From Sedimenticola selenatireducens DSM 17993 (GTDB lineage: Bacteria; Pseudomonadota; Gammaproteobacteria; Chromatiales; Chromatiaceae): DNA of 64,000 nt. The position numbers and the translations under genes were made by a program. Positions 33,961 to 44,565 of this stretch are shown one piece after another. A model generated the notes under the pieces. It did no database searches, was not told where the DNA came from, and worked only from the letters and a program-made list of their open reading frames with translations. Positions within the stretch are counted from its first letter, which is position 1, and each line of letters starts with the position of its first letter. The stretch covers positions 62,001 through 126,000 of the forward strand of contig NZ_ATZE01000007.1 of the NCBI RefSeq assembly GCF_000428045.1, read 5' to 3'.

Positions 33961-36912
33961 ATGGTTCGTAAATTATCCTTGGCTGTGGCCTTGGTATTGG
34001 GGATATCGCCGTTCAGCACTTTTGCGGTAGGGTTGGGGAATATCCACCTTAATTCTGCATTGAACCAGTATTTTGACGCGGAGATCGATCTGCTCTCGGT
34101 TGATCAGGATGAGATCGCGGATATCAAGGTGACGCTGGCCAGTCCCGACGCCTTTCGTCGCTCCGGAATCGAGCGTCCCTTTATTCTCAGCAAGCTCCGC
34201 TTTAACGCGGAAGAGACAGCCGATGGTAAAACGGTTATCCGGGTTTCCAGTCGTGACCCAATCCGCGAACCTTTTCTCAATTTCCTCATAGAGGTGAACT
34301 GGCCGAAAGGCAAGCTGTTGCGTGAATACACCGTGCTGCTGGACCCGCCGGTCACCCTGGATCGACGGCCGGCACCGGTACAGCAGGCGCCGATGCAGCG
34401 GGCACCGAGCCGCCAGATGGCTGCTCCGGCTGCCCGGACGCCGGCATCCCCCGGCGGTTCAGCAGTAGCCCCTTCGGATGTGGCCTGGGCGGGTAGTCCG
34501 TCGGTCAGTGAATATGGGCCGACCCAGCGTAATGATACGCTGTGGGGTATTGCCAAGCAGGTGCGGACCAGCGGCGCCAGCATGGAGCAGATGATGATTG
34601 CCCTGCAGCGGGCCAATCCGCAGGCATTCATCAACCAGAATATCAATAATCTCAAGGTGGGGCAGATTCTCCGCGTCCCGAAGGCCGATGAGGTACAGGA
34701 GCTGAGTCGTCGGGAAGCGTCGATAGCCTACCGCGAGCAACTGCAGGATTGGCAGGCGGACAGTAAACCGACCGAAATGCCTGCAGACACGGCCGACGCC
34801 GACCAACCGATGGCCACGGAAAGTCCGGTGGAGGTCACGCCCGAGCCCGCAGTGGAGCTGAAGATTGCTTCTGCGCGGCCCTCTGGTGAAGGTGAGGCGG
34901 GTCCCAGTGAAGGTGCCAGTCAGGGCGCCGCACTCGAACAGCTGAAACAGGATCTGATCGCATCGGAAGAAGCGAAAGAGGCAGCGCTGCAGGAAGCAGA
35001 GAATGTGCGGTCCCGCGTGGACGACCTGGAGTCCCAGCTTGAAGACCTGCAGCGCCTGCTGAGCCTGAAGAGCGAACAGTTGTCCCGGTTGCAGGCTGGC
35101 GTCGCGGGAACTCCCGAGGCTGCGGAAGAAACTCCGGTGATGGCCGAAGGCGCAGAGGGCGCGGCAGAGGGAGAGGGCTCGCCGGTGATGGCTGAGCCGG
35201 AGCAGGAGATCGCGCTGCCCGCCGAGGGTGAGACAGCAGAGGCAGATGTACCGGCGGTTATGGAAGAGGCGGTTGTTGATGCGGGTGCACCAGAGGAGCC
35301 CCCCGTTGCAGCCGAGCCTGTTGTAACCGAAGAGGAGTCCTCGCCTGTAATGGAGGAGGCACCCAAGACCGAAATGGCTGCACAGCCAGCGGAAACCGCA
35401 GTTGAACCAGCACCGGAAGAGGATGCAAAACCGACGCCCCAGCCGGCACCTGCCAAGGATGAGGGGTTGCTGGACATGATTACCGGTGACACCACCATGC
35501 TTGGTGTGGCGGTGGCCGGTATCGTGGTGTTGCTGGCGCTGCTCTGGGTGGCTGTCAGTCGGCGTCGTTCCAGCAGCGCGGACTTCCAGGAGAGTATCCT
35601 TATCAGCACCATCGATGAGGGTGATTCCGAGCAGGTAATGGATGAGATCAGCCAGGAACCGGCGTCGCATCCAACCGAGGAAACCTCGTTCCTGAGTGAT
35701 TTTTCGCCCAGCGATATCGACGCCCTGCAGGATGAAACCGGTGAAGTCGACCCGTTGGCGGAGGCGGATGTCTACATCGCCTACGGACGTTACCAGCAGG
35801 CGGAAGAGCTGATTCGCCAGGCGATAGAGAAGTTCCCGGAGCGGCCGGAACTGAAGCATAAGCTGCTTGAGATTCTCTATGCCACCAAAGACAAAGATGC
35901 CTTTGTCGCGCTGGCCGAAAGCGCGGCGGCCGAAGGTCTGGATCGAAAAGACCCGATAGCCTGGGGCAAGATCGTGACCATGGGAGCGCAACTGGCCGCC
36001 GGCCACGCACTGTTTGCTGGTGGCGAACAGGCCGGTCAGTCCGAGCTGGATGATGACGAGCTCACTTCCCTGGAAAATGAACTCGGGCTGGATAACGGGC
36101 TTGACCTGGATGAGGTGTCGACCACGGTTGACCTGATAGACCAGGATGCCACTGAAGAGTTGGAGTCTGTCAGTGCGCTGGATCTGGATAAGACCTCGGA
36201 GTTTTCAGAACTGGACGATCTGGATGATTTCAGCCTGGACAGTGAACTGCTCAAGGCCAATCTGGACGAAATCAGCACGGATCTGGGATTTGAGCCGGAA
36301 GGCTCGGAACAGCAGTCTGCACCGGAGGCGGATGAGGAAATGCTCTCTCTTGAGGAGGGCGATAGTCTGACGCTCGATGCCGATACCGATATCAGTATGG
36401 TAACTGAGAGCGGGCTGGTGAATGATGATGATACGGATGCCGATCTGACCCTGAGCGAGCTGGATACCGAGGGATTACTGGAAGAGGATAGCGCCTTCTC
36501 GATCGAAGATCCCCTGGAAAGTGCTGAAATGGATGATCTGAAACTGGATGCCGAATCCGAGGCCGAACAGTTGGGGGATGCAGTGCTGGATTTCAGTGAT
36601 TCACTCGCGCTCGAGGAGGGTGATTCACAGATTTTCGACTCACTGGAGCTGGATCAGGACGACGCGGATGCCCCGCTTGAGCTGGACGAGTCGTTCTCCC
36701 TGGATGACCTGGACCAGGAGGACGACAGCGATGGGCAGATCGAGGAAGGCGGTGATCTCACTGATGAAATCAACACCAAGCTGGATCTGGCCCGTGCCTA
36801 TGTCGATATGGAGGACGCCGACGGTGCCAAAAGTATTCTCGACGAGGTAGTGAAAGAGGGTAATGACGGGCAGCAGGCGGAGGCGCGGAAGCTGCTGGAT
36901 CAGTTATCCTGA
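33961..36912 (+). CDS. fimV: FimV-like peptidoglycan-binding polar scaffold protein
   Basis: A 983-residue inner-membrane protein. It has a signal peptide (residues 1-24), a conserved periplasmic domain (VGLGNIHLNSALNQYFDAEI), a LysM domain at about 180-240 (RNDTLWGIAKQVRTSGASME, KVGQILRVP), a coiled coil at about 320-360, one membrane helix near 515-535 (LGVAVAGIVVLLALLW) and a very acidic cytoplasmic region. It ends in the FimV C-terminal TPR-type domain (KLDLARAYVDMEDADGAKSI). FimV organises the cell pole, twitching pili and secretion. The ATG at 33961 has GGGGGAG upstream. Confidence 0.9.
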   Translation: MVRKLSLAVALVLGISPFSTFAVGLGNIHLNSALNQYFDAEIDLLSVDQDEIADIKVTLASPDAFRRSGIERPFILSKLRFNAEETADGKTVIRVSSRDPIREPFLNFLIEVNWPKGKLLREYTVLLDPPVTLDRRPAPVQQAPMQRAPSRQMAAPAARTPASPGGSAVAPSDVAWAGSPSVSEYGPTQRNDTLWGIAKQVRTSGASMEQMMIALQRANPQAFINQNINNLKVGQILRVPKADEVQELSRREASIAYREQLQDWQADSKPTEMPADTADADQPMATESPVEVTPEPAVELKIASARPSGEGEAGPSEGASQGAALEQLKQDLIASEEAKEAALQEAENVRSRVDDLESQLEDLQRLLSLKSEQLSRLQAGVAGTPEAAEETPVMAEGAEGAAEGEGSPVMAEPEQEIALPAEGETAEADVPAVMEEAVVDAGAPEEPPVAAEPVVTEEESSPVMEEAPKTEMAAQPAETAVEPAPEEDAKPTPQPAPAKDEGLLDMITGDTTMLGVAVAGIVVLLALLWVAVSRRRSSSADFQESILISTIDEGDSEQVMDEISQEPASHPTEETSFLSDFSPSDIDALQDETGEVDPLAEADVYIAYGRYQQAEELIRQAIEKFPERPELKHKLLEILYATKDKDAFVALAESAAAEGLDRKDPIAWGKIVTMGAQLAAGHALFAGGEQAGQSELDDDELTSLENELGLDNGLDLDEVSTTVDLIDQDATEELESVSALDLDKTSEFSELDDLDDFSLDSELLKANLDEISTDLGFEPEGSEQQSAPEADEEMLSLEEGDSLTLDADTDISMVTESGLVNDDDTDADLTLSELDTEGLLEEDSAFSIEDPLESAEMDDLKLDAESEAEQLGDAVLDFSDSLALEEGDSQIFDSLELDQDDADAPLELDESFSLDDLDQEDDSDGQIEEGGDLTDEINTKLDLARAYVDMEDADGAKSILDEVVKEGNDGQQAEARKLLDQLS

Positions 36913-36932
36913 TTGCCATTCTCGGCAGGAAA

Positions 36933-36966
36933 CGGAAGGCGCACTTCGGTGCGCCTTCCGCGTTTT
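36933..36966 (+). terminator. Rho-independent terminator after fimV
   Basis: CGGAAGGCGCAC (36933-36944) pairs perfectly with GTGCGCCTTCCG (36949-36960) around a TTCG tetraloop, followed by cgtttt. Confidence 0.85.
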
Positions 36967-37221
36967 GATTTCGGTATTCAGCATGCGTATGTCTGCGAAG
37001 TAGTTTGGCCCCATAGCGCGGGCTGCGCCGCCGCCACGGTCAATGGCGCCCGTGGGGCGCCTTTTGAGCTATCAAGCGTGGCCGCGCGGCGTGCTGTGGT
37101 ATTCACCCGTTACACGCGCCAACGCGACAAACAGATTCGGTCGATCTTGGTCATTTCGAGTAACATACCGTTCCGAATGAATCCTCCAAATACAACCAGG
37201 CATCCAGGGAGCAGAAACTGA
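36967..37221. other. Intergenic region before truA
   Basis: A 102-codon frame (36913-37221) overlaps the fimV terminator and has no recognisable domain, so I do not call it. A second hairpin, GGCGCCC-GTG-GGGCGCC with TTTT (37045-37065), is present and may also act as a terminator. Confidence 0.4.
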
Positions 37222-37998
37222 ATGCGTTTGGCCATGGGTATTGAGTACGACGGCTCCTCATTTCATGGGTGGCAATTGCAAAAATCCGGCGTGCGTACGG
37301 TTCAGCAGATGCTGGAAGCGGCGCTGGGCAAGGTGGCGGCCCATCCGGTACGCACCCATTGTGCGGGTAGAACCGATACCGGCGTGCATGGTGAAGGGCA
37401 GGTGGTCCACTTTGACACTCCCTCGATACGCGCCATGCGGGGCTGGTTGCTGGGGACCAATGTCAACCTGCCGGAGGACGTGAATGTCAACTGGGTCCGT
37501 GAAGTGCCGGAATCGTTCCATGCGCGCTTTTCTGCCACCAGTCGCAGCTATCGCTATGTCATCCTGAACCGGTCTACCCGGTCGGCTATCTGGCGCAATC
37601 GCGCGGTCTGGATTCACCAGTCCCTGGATGCGGAACGCATGCAGGCGGCGGCCGATCATCTGATCGGCACCCATGATTTCTCCTCCTATCGGGCGGTCGG
37701 CTGTCAGGCCAAGAGTCCGGTCAGGACGGTCAGCCGGCTGGTCGTGAGTCGGCAGGAAGATCGGGTGGTGATCGAGGTGACGGCTAATGCCTTTCTGCAT
37801 CACATGGTGCGCAATATCGCCGGTGTGTTGATCAGTATCGGCAAGGGTGAACAGCCGGTGAGGTGGAGCCGGGATGTGCTGGAATTCAGGGATCGCACCC
37901 TCGGTGGTGTCACTGCTCCGCCGGAGGGGCTTTATCTGGTTCATGTGGGATATCCCGCCGAGTATGGTCTGGTTGTGGATCAGACTGCGGAGACGTGA
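37222..37998 (+). CDS. truA: tRNA pseudouridine(38-40) synthase
   Basis: A 258-residue enzyme modifying uridines 38-40 in tRNA anticodon stems. The catalytic Asp is in CAGRTDTGVHG. MGIEYDGSSFHGWQLQ near the N-terminus and HHMVRNIAGVLISIGKG near the C-terminus are family marks. The fimV-truA-trpF order is the standard gammaproteobacterial one. Confidence 0.95.
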   Translation: MRLAMGIEYDGSSFHGWQLQKSGVRTVQQMLEAALGKVAAHPVRTHCAGRTDTGVHGEGQVVHFDTPSIRAMRGWLLGTNVNLPEDVNVNWVREVPESFHARFSATSRSYRYVILNRSTRSAIWRNRAVWIHQSLDAERMQAAADHLIGTHDFSSYRAVGCQAKSPVRTVSRLVVSRQEDRVVIEVTANAFLHHMVRNIAGVLISIGKGEQPVRWSRDVLEFRDRTLGGVTAPPEGLYLVHVGYPAEYGLVVDQTAET

Positions 37999-38146
37999 TG
38001 GAGATGCTTTTCGGTTACCTGCAATATGAGTCAACGACCCGTTTTCAGCGCTCCTTGCGGTTACATTCTATTTGAATCGATTTGTGGCCCGGATGGCGGG
38101 TAAAATCTTTCTCAATCAGGCACTATCCTGTATCGTTATTCGTTCT

Positions 38147-38779
38147 ATGAGAACCCGGGTTAAAATTTGCGGTATTACACGTCCAGAAGATGCCATCGCG
38201 GCTGTCAGGGCGGGGGCGGACGCCATTGGTCTGGTGTTCTATCCACCCAGCCCGCGTGCAATAACGGCGTCCCGGGCGGCGCAGATCATCCAGGATATAC
38301 CACCCTTTGTCAGCACGGTCGGGCTGTTTGTGAACGCCACGGCCGATGAAGTGGCGGCGGTACTGAAAACCGTTCCGCTGGACCTGCTGCAGTTTCATGG
38401 TGATGAGCCACCTGATGCATGTGTTGGGCATGGGCGTCCTTATATCAAGGCCGTGCGGATGCGACCGGATGTGGATCTGCCCGAGCTGGACAGGCGCTAT
38501 CAGTCGGCGCTGGGTCTGCTGCTGGACAGCTATCAACCGGGTAGCCCCGGTGGTACTGGTGCTACCTTCGACTGGGGGCGTATTCCAGACACCATGCGTG
38601 GCCGGATCATTCTGGCGGGCGGACTGACCCCGCAGAATGTTGCGGCCGCCATTCAGCAGGTCTGTCCCTATGCCGTTGACGTGAGTGGCGGCGTCGAACA
38701 AGAGAAAGGTATCAAGGATGAAGAGAAAATCAGGGCATTCATGCGAGGAGTAGAGCGTGCCAACCGAAAAAACGATTGA
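38147..38779 (+). CDS. trpF: Phosphoribosylanthranilate isomerase
   Basis: A 210-residue beta/alpha barrel enzyme of tryptophan synthesis. Motifs: [13 protein letters not shown] (catalytic Cys), [12 protein letters not shown], and the phosphate-binding end [10 protein letters not shown] with VDVSGGVE. The ATG at 38147 gives a normal N-terminus; upstream codons from 38072 are not conserved. The 3' end overlaps trpB by 23 bases. Confidence 0.94.
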   Translation: MRTRVKICGITRPEDAIAAVRAGADAIGLVFYPPSPRAITASRAAQIIQDIPPFVSTVGLFVNATADEVAAVLKTVPLDLLQFHGDEPPDACVGHGRPYIKAVRMRPDVDLPELDRRYQSALGLLLDSYQPGSPGGTGATFDWGRIPDTMRGRIILAGGLTPQNVAAAIQQVCPYAVDVSGGVEQEKGIKDEEKIRAFMRGVERANRKND

Positions 38780-39974
38780 TTTTACCCGTATGCCGGACAG
38801 CCGTGGTCACTTTGGCCCCTATGGCGGACTGTTTGTCTCAGAAACACTCATGGAGCCGCTGGAAGAGCTGCGTGACGCCTATGAAAAGTATATGCAGGAC
38901 GCCGCTTTCCTGGCTGAACTGGATGCCGATCTGGCGAACTACGTGGGACGGCCTTCGCCGGTCTACCACGCACAACGGCTCAGCCGCGAGAACGGCGGTG
39001 CCCAGATCTACCTGAAGCGGGAAGACCTGAATCATACCGGTGCGCACAAGGTGAACAATACCATTGGTCAGGCGCTGCTGGCCAAGCGGATGGGCAAGTC
39101 CCGTATCATTGCCGAGACCGGTGCCGGTCAGCATGGAGTGGCGACTGCCACGGTCGCGGCCAGGTTGGGACTGGAGTGCGTGGTCTACATGGGTGAGGTG
39201 GATATCGCCCGCCAGGAGGCCAATGTCTATCGCATGAAATTGCTGGGTGCCCGCGTTGAATCGGTGTCATCCGGTTCCAGGACCCTCAAGGATGCTCTGA
39301 ATGAGGCGATGCGCGACTGGGTGACCAATATTGACAATACCTTCTATATCATCGGTACGGTCGCTGGCCCCCATCCTTACCCGGCCATGGTCCGGGACTT
39401 CCAGGCGGTGATCGGCCGTGAAGCCAAGGAGCAGATGCAGCAGCAGACCGGCGGGTTGCCGGATGCACTGGTCGCCTGTGTCGGTGGCGGGTCCAACGCT
39501 ATCGGACTGTTCTACCCTTTTCTGAATGACTCTTCGGTGGCGATCTACGGCGTTGAAGCCGCCGGTGACGGACTCGATTCGGGTCGTCACGCGGCACCTC
39601 TCTGTGCCGGTACACCCGGGGTGTTGCATGGCAACCGAACCTATCTGATGGAAGATCCGAACGGCCAGATTATCGAAACCCACTCCATTTCTGCCGGGCT
39701 GGACTACCCCGGGGTCGGTCCCGAGCACGCCTGGCTCAAGGATGTCGGTCGCGCCAAGTACGTGGCCGCCACCGACAAGGAGGCGTTGGCGGCATTCCAT
39801 ACCCTGACCCGGGTGGAGGGCATTATCCCGGCGCTGGAGTCGAGCCATGCCATCGCCTATGCGCTGAAACTGGCCCGTGATATGGACGAAAAACAGACCG
39901 TGCTGGTCAATCTCTCTGGTCGTGGTGATAAGGATATGCATACCGTGGCAGCACTGGATGGACTGAAAATATGA
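38757..39974 (+). CDS. trpB: Tryptophan synthase beta subunit
   Basis: A 405-residue PLP enzyme condensing indole and serine. The PLP lysine is in [17 protein letters not shown]; the phosphate-binding loop is VGGGSNAIG; the Glu for indole is in [14 protein letters not shown]. The start is GTG at 38757, inside trpF. It overlaps trpA by four bases, giving a tight trpFBA unit. Confidence 0.96.
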   Translation: MPTEKTIDFTRMPDSRGHFGPYGGLFVSETLMEPLEELRDAYEKYMQDAAFLAELDADLANYVGRPSPVYHAQRLSRENGGAQIYLKREDLNHTGAHKVNNTIGQALLAKRMGKSRIIAETGAGQHGVATATVAARLGLECVVYMGEVDIARQEANVYRMKLLGARVESVSSGSRTLKDALNEAMRDWVTNIDNTFYIIGTVAGPHPYPAMVRDFQAVIGREAKEQMQQQTGGLPDALVACVGGGSNAIGLFYPFLNDSSVAIYGVEAAGDGLDSGRHAAPLCAGTPGVLHGNRTYLMEDPNGQIIETHSISAGLDYPGVGPEHAWLKDVGRAKYVAATDKEALAAFHTLTRVEGIIPALESSHAIAYALKLARDMDEKQTVLVNLSGRGDKDMHTVAALDGLKI

Positions 39975-40777
39975 GCAGAATCAGTGATCGTTACAAGCAA
40001 CTGGAAGAGCGGGGACGGGTCGCGCTGATTCCCTTTGTTACCGCCGGTGACCCGGGTCCCGCTGTCACGGTACCGCTGATGCATGCGATGGTCGAGGCGG
40101 GTGCCGATATTATCGAACTGGGAGTACCGTTCTCCGATCCGATGGCGGACGGACCGGTGATCCAGCGCGCCAGCGAGCGCGCCCTGGAGCACGGCATAAG
40201 CCTGCGGGATGTGCTGGCCATGGTGCATAAATTCCGCGAGCGGGATACGAGCACCCCGGTGGTGTTGATGGGCTATCTCAATCCCATTGAAGTGATGGGT
40301 TATGAGGTGTTTGCCCTGGCCGCGCATGAGGCCGGCGTGGATGGTGTTCTGACGGTGGATCTGCCACCGGAAGAGGCGGATGATCTGTTGTCATCACTGC
40401 GGCCGCGGGATATCGATCCGATTTTCCTGATGGCCCCGACCACCACGGAAGATCGCATGCAGCGCATCTGTGATACAGCCAGCGGTTTTGTTTATTATGT
40501 GTCGGTAAAAGGTATCACCGGTGCCGGGCATCTGGCGATTGGCGACGTGGCCGCCAAGACTGCCCAGATCCGCAAGCATACCCGACTGCCGGTCGGTGTC
40601 GGTTTTGGTATCAAGGATGCCAAGACAGCGCAGGCGGTGGCTCAGGTGGCGGATGCGGTCATTGTCGGCAGTGTGCTGGTAAAGCGGATCGAGGAGTTGC
40701 GAGAAACGCCGGAAGAGATCGCCCCGGCTGTTGCCATGATCCTCTCCTCCATGCGGCATGCAATTGATCTGATTTAG
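39971..40777 (+). CDS. trpA: Tryptophan synthase alpha subunit
   Basis: A 268-residue barrel that cleaves indole-3-glycerol phosphate to indole, channelled to TrpB. The catalytic Glu is in [19 protein letters not shown]; the Asp is in [15 protein letters not shown]; the phosphate loop includes GVGFGIKDA. The ATG overlaps the trpB stop. Confidence 0.96.
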   Translation: MSRISDRYKQLEERGRVALIPFVTAGDPGPAVTVPLMHAMVEAGADIIELGVPFSDPMADGPVIQRASERALEHGISLRDVLAMVHKFRERDTSTPVVLMGYLNPIEVMGYEVFALAAHEAGVDGVLTVDLPPEEADDLLSSLRPRDIDPIFLMAPTTTEDRMQRICDTASGFVYYVSVKGITGAGHLAIGDVAAKTAQIRKHTRLPVGVGFGIKDAKTAQAVAQVADAVIVGSVLVKRIEELRETPEEIAPAVAMILSSMRHAIDLI

Positions 40778-40848
40778 GTACGATGCCGGGTGGGTATTGA
40801 CATGGGCATCGGTTGGACGGGTTTAAAGAGTATAAACGGGATTTAACC

Positions 40849-41754
40849 ATGAGTTGGTTTGAAAAATTGATGCCGAGCCGTATCCGTACGGAAGGCGGCA
40901 GCAAACGGGCCGTTCCAGAGGGGCTTTGGGCCAAGTGCCCCGGCTGTGGGGCCGTCCTCTATCGCGCCGAGATGGAGCGAAATCTTGATGTCTGTCCCAA
41001 ATGCAGCCATCACAACCGGATCGGCGCGCGCAAGCGTCTGGCGGCATTTCTTGATATGGATTCCGGGCAGGAGATTGCCGCGGAACTGTCGCCAACCGAT
41101 CCGCTGAAGTTCAAGGACAGCAAGAAGTACAAGGACCGGATTACCCAGGCGCAGAAGGCCTCGGGAGAGAAAGATGCGCTGATTGTCATGCAGGGTACCC
41201 TGAAGGGCCTGAATGTAGTCTCGGCGGCCTTCGAATTCAGCTTCATGGGTGGTTCCATGGGCTCGGTGGTGGGGGAAAAGTTTGTCCAGGGAGTGAATGT
41301 GGCGCTGGAGCGGCGCATCCCCTTCATCTGTTTCTCGGCCAGCGGTGGCGCCCGCATGCAGGAGTCACTCTACTCCCTGATGCAGATGGCCAAGACCAGT
41401 GCCGCACTGCATAAGATGCGCGAACAGGGAATTCCCTACATCTCGGTATTGACCGATCCGACCACCGGCGGTGTCTCTGCCAGTTTTGCCATGCTGGGGG
41501 ATCTGAATGTGGCCGAGCCGAACGCCCTGATAGGGTTTGCCGGTCCCCGGGTGATCGAGCAGACCGTGCGCGAGACCCTACCGGAGGGGTTCCAGCGCAG
41601 CGAGTTTCTGCTGGAGCACGGCACCCTGGACATGATTATTGACCGGCGTGAAATGCGCGACAAGCTGGCTGATCTGTTGAGTATCCTGACCCATCAGCCG
41701 AAACCCGTTGCCAAGACTGAAACCATCGAGGTGGTTTCCAGAACGGAAGAGTAG
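40849..41754 (+). CDS. accD: Acetyl-CoA carboxylase carboxyltransferase beta subunit
   Basis: A 301-residue subunit of acetyl-CoA carboxylase. The N-terminal zinc finger CPGC...CPKC (about residues 30-50) and the carboxyltransferase core ([34 protein letters not shown]) are complete. The ATG at 40849 is used; the longer frame from 40813 adds non-conserved residues. It follows trpA, as usual in this group. Confidence 0.95.
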   Translation: MSWFEKLMPSRIRTEGGSKRAVPEGLWAKCPGCGAVLYRAEMERNLDVCPKCSHHNRIGARKRLAAFLDMDSGQEIAAELSPTDPLKFKDSKKYKDRITQAQKASGEKDALIVMQGTLKGLNVVSAAFEFSFMGGSMGSVVGEKFVQGVNVALERRIPFICFSASGGARMQESLYSLMQMAKTSAALHKMREQGIPYISVLTDPTTGGVSASFAMLGDLNVAEPNALIGFAGPRVIEQTVRETLPEGFQRSEFLLEHGTLDMIIDRREMRDKLADLLSILTHQPKPVAKTETIEVVSRTEE

Positions 41755-41763
41755 AAAAGGACC

Positions 41764-41848
41764 GTAGGTTGGGGTGAGGAACGAACCCCAACATTCTGGC
41801 GCACATGCATGCAACACAGTTGGGGTTCGCAGGCTCACCCCAACCTGC
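41764..41848. repeat. Palindromic repeat, GTAGGTTGGG family, copy 2
   Basis: GTAGGTTGGGGTGAG...GAACCCCAAC and GTTGGGGTTCGCAGGCTCA...CCCCAACCTGC form the two arms. Lies between accD and folC. Confidence 0.75.
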
Positions 41849-41917
41849 GGGCTGCTGGACAGTTTGGGTTTGACTCCGACTCCGCCGATCAAATGTACAC
41901 TTACGATAATAACCTCC

Positions 41918-43180
41918 ATGCGATTTGAACATCTCGAAGACTGGCTGGACTGGCAGAGTACCCTGCACCCTAAACAGATTGAACTGGGGCTGGAGCGGGT
42001 AAGCGCGGTCTGGCGCAGGCTGCACGCCGACCCACTGGCATGCCAGGTGATCACGGTAGCGGGAACCAACGGCAAGGGTTCCTGCGTCGCCTTTCTGGAG
42101 GCCATGTTGCGTTCGGCCAGCTATCGGGTGGGTTGCTACACCTCGCCCCACCTGGTGCGGTATAACGAACGAATTCTGATCGATGGTGAGCCGGTACCCG
42201 ATCGTCAGCTCTGTGAGGCGTTTGAGCGTGTTGATCAGGCGCGTGGAGACAGCCTGTTGACCTATTTCGAGTTTGGCACCCTGGCGGCGCTGGATCTGTT
42301 TGCCTCAGCGGGGTTGGACGTGGTGGTGCTTGAAGTGGGGCTGGGCGGACGGCTGGATGCGGTCAATATCATTGATCCCGATGTCGCCCTGATCACCACT
42401 GTGGACATTGATCACACGGACTGGCTGGGCCAGACCCGGGAACAGATCGGACGGGAGAAGGCCGGTATCATGCGGCCGGGTCGACCGGTAGTTTTCGCCG
42501 GCAACGACATACCGGATTCGATCCGGGAGAGCGCGAAAAAGGTGGGCGCCCATCTGCTGCTGGCGGGTCAGGATTACCAGTGGCGCCGTCAGGACCAGGG
42601 CTGGGACTGGCTGCATGCGACCCATCCGCGTCATTCACTGCCGCTGCCCAACATGCGTGGAGAATTTCAGTTGCAGAACGCCGCAGCGGCACTGATGGCG
42701 TTGGAACTGTTGCGTAATGAACTGCCGCTGGACCAGCGGGCAGTGCGCTTCGGATTGCAGGAGGCACAGCTTTCCGGTCGTTTTCAGGTGGTCGGGCGTG
42801 ATCCCCAGGTGATTCTGGATGTGGCCCATAATGCCCAAGCGGCCCAGGCGCTATCGGATAATCTGGGGGATATGTTTTGTCATGGCCGCACCATCGCCGT
42901 CTTCTCCATGCTGGCAGACAAGGAGATTGAACAGGTGGTGAAGATCATGTCTTCGCGTATCGATGAGTGGTATCTGTTCCCGATCGATGCGGTACGGGCG
43001 GCCAGTCTGTCGCAATTGGAGCAGGCGTTGCAGGCGCAGGCGATAGAGGCAGGGCAGCGGCGCTGCTTTGACGATGTCACTGCCGCCTTTTCAGCGGCCA
43101 CTAGCGCTGCCGGTGAGGGTGACCGGATCGTGGTATTCGGCTCATTCTATGCGGTGGGAGATGTGGTGAAACTGGTATGA
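41918..43180 (+). CDS. folC: Bifunctional folylpolyglutamate synthase/dihydrofolate synthase
   Basis: A 420-residue Mur-ligase-family enzyme making dihydrofolate and adding glutamates. The P-loop is VAGTNGKGSCVAFL; the Mur-ligase segments YTSPHLVRYNERI, LEVGLGGRLDAVN and ITTVDIDHTDWLG follow. The ATG at 41918 is chosen because the frame upstream to 41774 runs through the repeat. Length is normal. Confidence 0.94.
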   Translation: MRFEHLEDWLDWQSTLHPKQIELGLERVSAVWRRLHADPLACQVITVAGTNGKGSCVAFLEAMLRSASYRVGCYTSPHLVRYNERILIDGEPVPDRQLCEAFERVDQARGDSLLTYFEFGTLAALDLFASAGLDVVVLEVGLGGRLDAVNIIDPDVALITTVDIDHTDWLGQTREQIGREKAGIMRPGRPVVFAGNDIPDSIRESAKKVGAHLLLAGQDYQWRRQDQGWDWLHATHPRHSLPLPNMRGEFQLQNAAAALMALELLRNELPLDQRAVRFGLQEAQLSGRFQVVGRDPQVILDVAHNAQAAQALSDNLGDMFCHGRTIAVFSMLADKEIEQVVKIMSSRIDEWYLFPIDAVRAASLSQLEQALQAQAIEAGQRRCFDDVTAAFSAATSAAGEGDRIVVFGSFYAVGDVVKLV

Positions 43181-43291
43181 TACGCAGCAACCATCGGGTG
43201 CAGTTGGACAATTCTCCGCAGGGGACTGGAACGGTGGTTGTATCCATCCCTATAATGGAGCCGACCTCGGAATCGGCGAAGGGTATGCGAC

Positions 43292-43894
43292 GTGGATGAA
43301 AAATTGAAAAAACGCCTGGTGGGAGCGACGGTGCTGGTGTCTCTGGTAGTGATATTTGTTCCCATGCTGCTGGAAGATGAGCCGATAGTTGAAACCGGCA
43401 TTCAAAAAACCAATATCCCACCCAAACCCGAACGTGATTTTTCCTCCCGCGTGATCCCTGCTGAAGATGAAAAACTCTCCATTCCGCCGATTTCGCACCG
43501 CCCGGAGATCGTGCCGCTGAAGGCGCCACCACCACCTCCGGCACCCGTGGTGGTTGAAAAACCGGAGCCACTCGCACCATCCTCTACACCATCTGATGCA
43601 GCCGAACAGACGGAGACGAAGCCCCCGGCAGTGGCGCCGCGTGAGGGACTGACCGCCTGGGTGATTCAGGTCGGCAGCTTCTCCAACCGGGAAAACGCGG
43701 AGAAACTGGTGCAGCAGATTCGTGAGATGAAATATGCCGCCTTCATGGAGCAGGCGGATGTGGATGGCAAGACGCTCTACCGGGTCAAGGTCGGTCCCGA
43801 GGTTGACCGTAAGCTGGCTGACAAAATGCTTGATAGTCTGAATAAAGATCTTAAACCATTGAATTTAAAGGGCGCTGTTAAATCCTACCCTTGA
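43292..43894 (+). CDS. dedD: SPOR-domain protein DedD
   Basis: A 200-residue cell-division protein: short cytoplasmic start, one membrane helix (residues 10-27, VGATVLVSLVVIFVPML), a Pro-rich periplasmic linker and a C-terminal SPOR domain (WVIQVGSFSNRENAEKLVQQ) that binds denuded septal peptidoglycan. The start codon is GTG at 43292. folC-dedD-cvpA-purF is the canonical order. Confidence 0.9.
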   Translation: MDEKLKKRLVGATVLVSLVVIFVPMLLEDEPIVETGIQKTNIPPKPERDFSSRVIPAEDEKLSIPPISHRPEIVPLKAPPPPPAPVVVEKPEPLAPSSTPSDAAEQTETKPPAVAPREGLTAWVIQVGSFSNRENAEKLVQQIREMKYAAFMEQADVDGKTLYRVKVGPEVDRKLADKMLDSLNKDLKPLNLKGAVKSYP

Positions 43895-44033
43895 TTTGAA
43901 GAGAATTACATTGGTTTGAATGGCATTAATTGCTTCTGCTACTCATGAGCCTCTGATAAAATCGCGCGTTTTCCAAGACAAAAATTCCTCTATGAATTTA
44001 AGGTCTAGACCCAGCAGCCAGGTGATGTTCTGA

Positions 44034-44522
44034 ATGATCTGGATTGATTTCGTCATTCTCGGCATTATCGGCCTATCGGCAATCATCAGCCTGATCCGTG
44101 GCTTCGTGCGTGAAGCGCTGTCTCTGGCAGTCTGGGTGCTCGCCTTCTGGGTCGCCTGGACCTTTTTCCGTAATCTCGCCCTGCAACTGGACTGGTTCAC
44201 CGTCCCCTCGGTCCGGCTTGGCGCCGCGTTTCTTATTCTCTTCATAGCGACCCTGATGTTGGGTGCGCTGGTTAACTTTCTGGTAGGTCAACTGGTCGAT
44301 AAGACCGGACTGAGCGGAACGGACCGGCTGATCGGTATTCTGTTTGGAGCGGCACGGGGAGCTATACTGGTAGCAATACTGGTACTTTTGGCAGGGTTAA
44401 CACCCTTTCCAAACGATCCCTGGTGGAAGGAGTCACAATTGATCGGATATTTCCAGGAGCTTGCCGTCTGGCTGAAACAGTTGCTGCCTGCGGATATCGG
44501 CGAAAAGTTTAAATTTATTTAA
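44034..44522 (+). CDS. cvpA: Colicin V production family membrane protein
   Basis: A 162-residue inner-membrane protein with four predicted helices. The family start IDFVILGIIGLSAIISLIRG and GFVREALSLAVWVLAFWVAW are typical. It is usually co-transcribed with purF, as here (43-base gap). Its role lies in envelope maintenance and in some species biofilm. Confidence 0.92.
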   Translation: MIWIDFVILGIIGLSAIISLIRGFVREALSLAVWVLAFWVAWTFFRNLALQLDWFTVPSVRLGAAFLILFIATLMLGALVNFLVGQLVDKTGLSGTDRLIGILFGAARGAILVAILVLLAGLTPFPNDPWWKESQLIGYFQELAVWLKQLLPADIGEKFKFI

Positions 44523-44565
44523 ATCTTGATTAACGATTGAGAAGACTCTCAAGGGTAGACAGATC

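Noticed and set aside
36913-37221. 102-codon frame between fimV and truA
   Set aside because: It starts inside the fimV terminator region, has no similarity pattern, and crosses a second hairpin.
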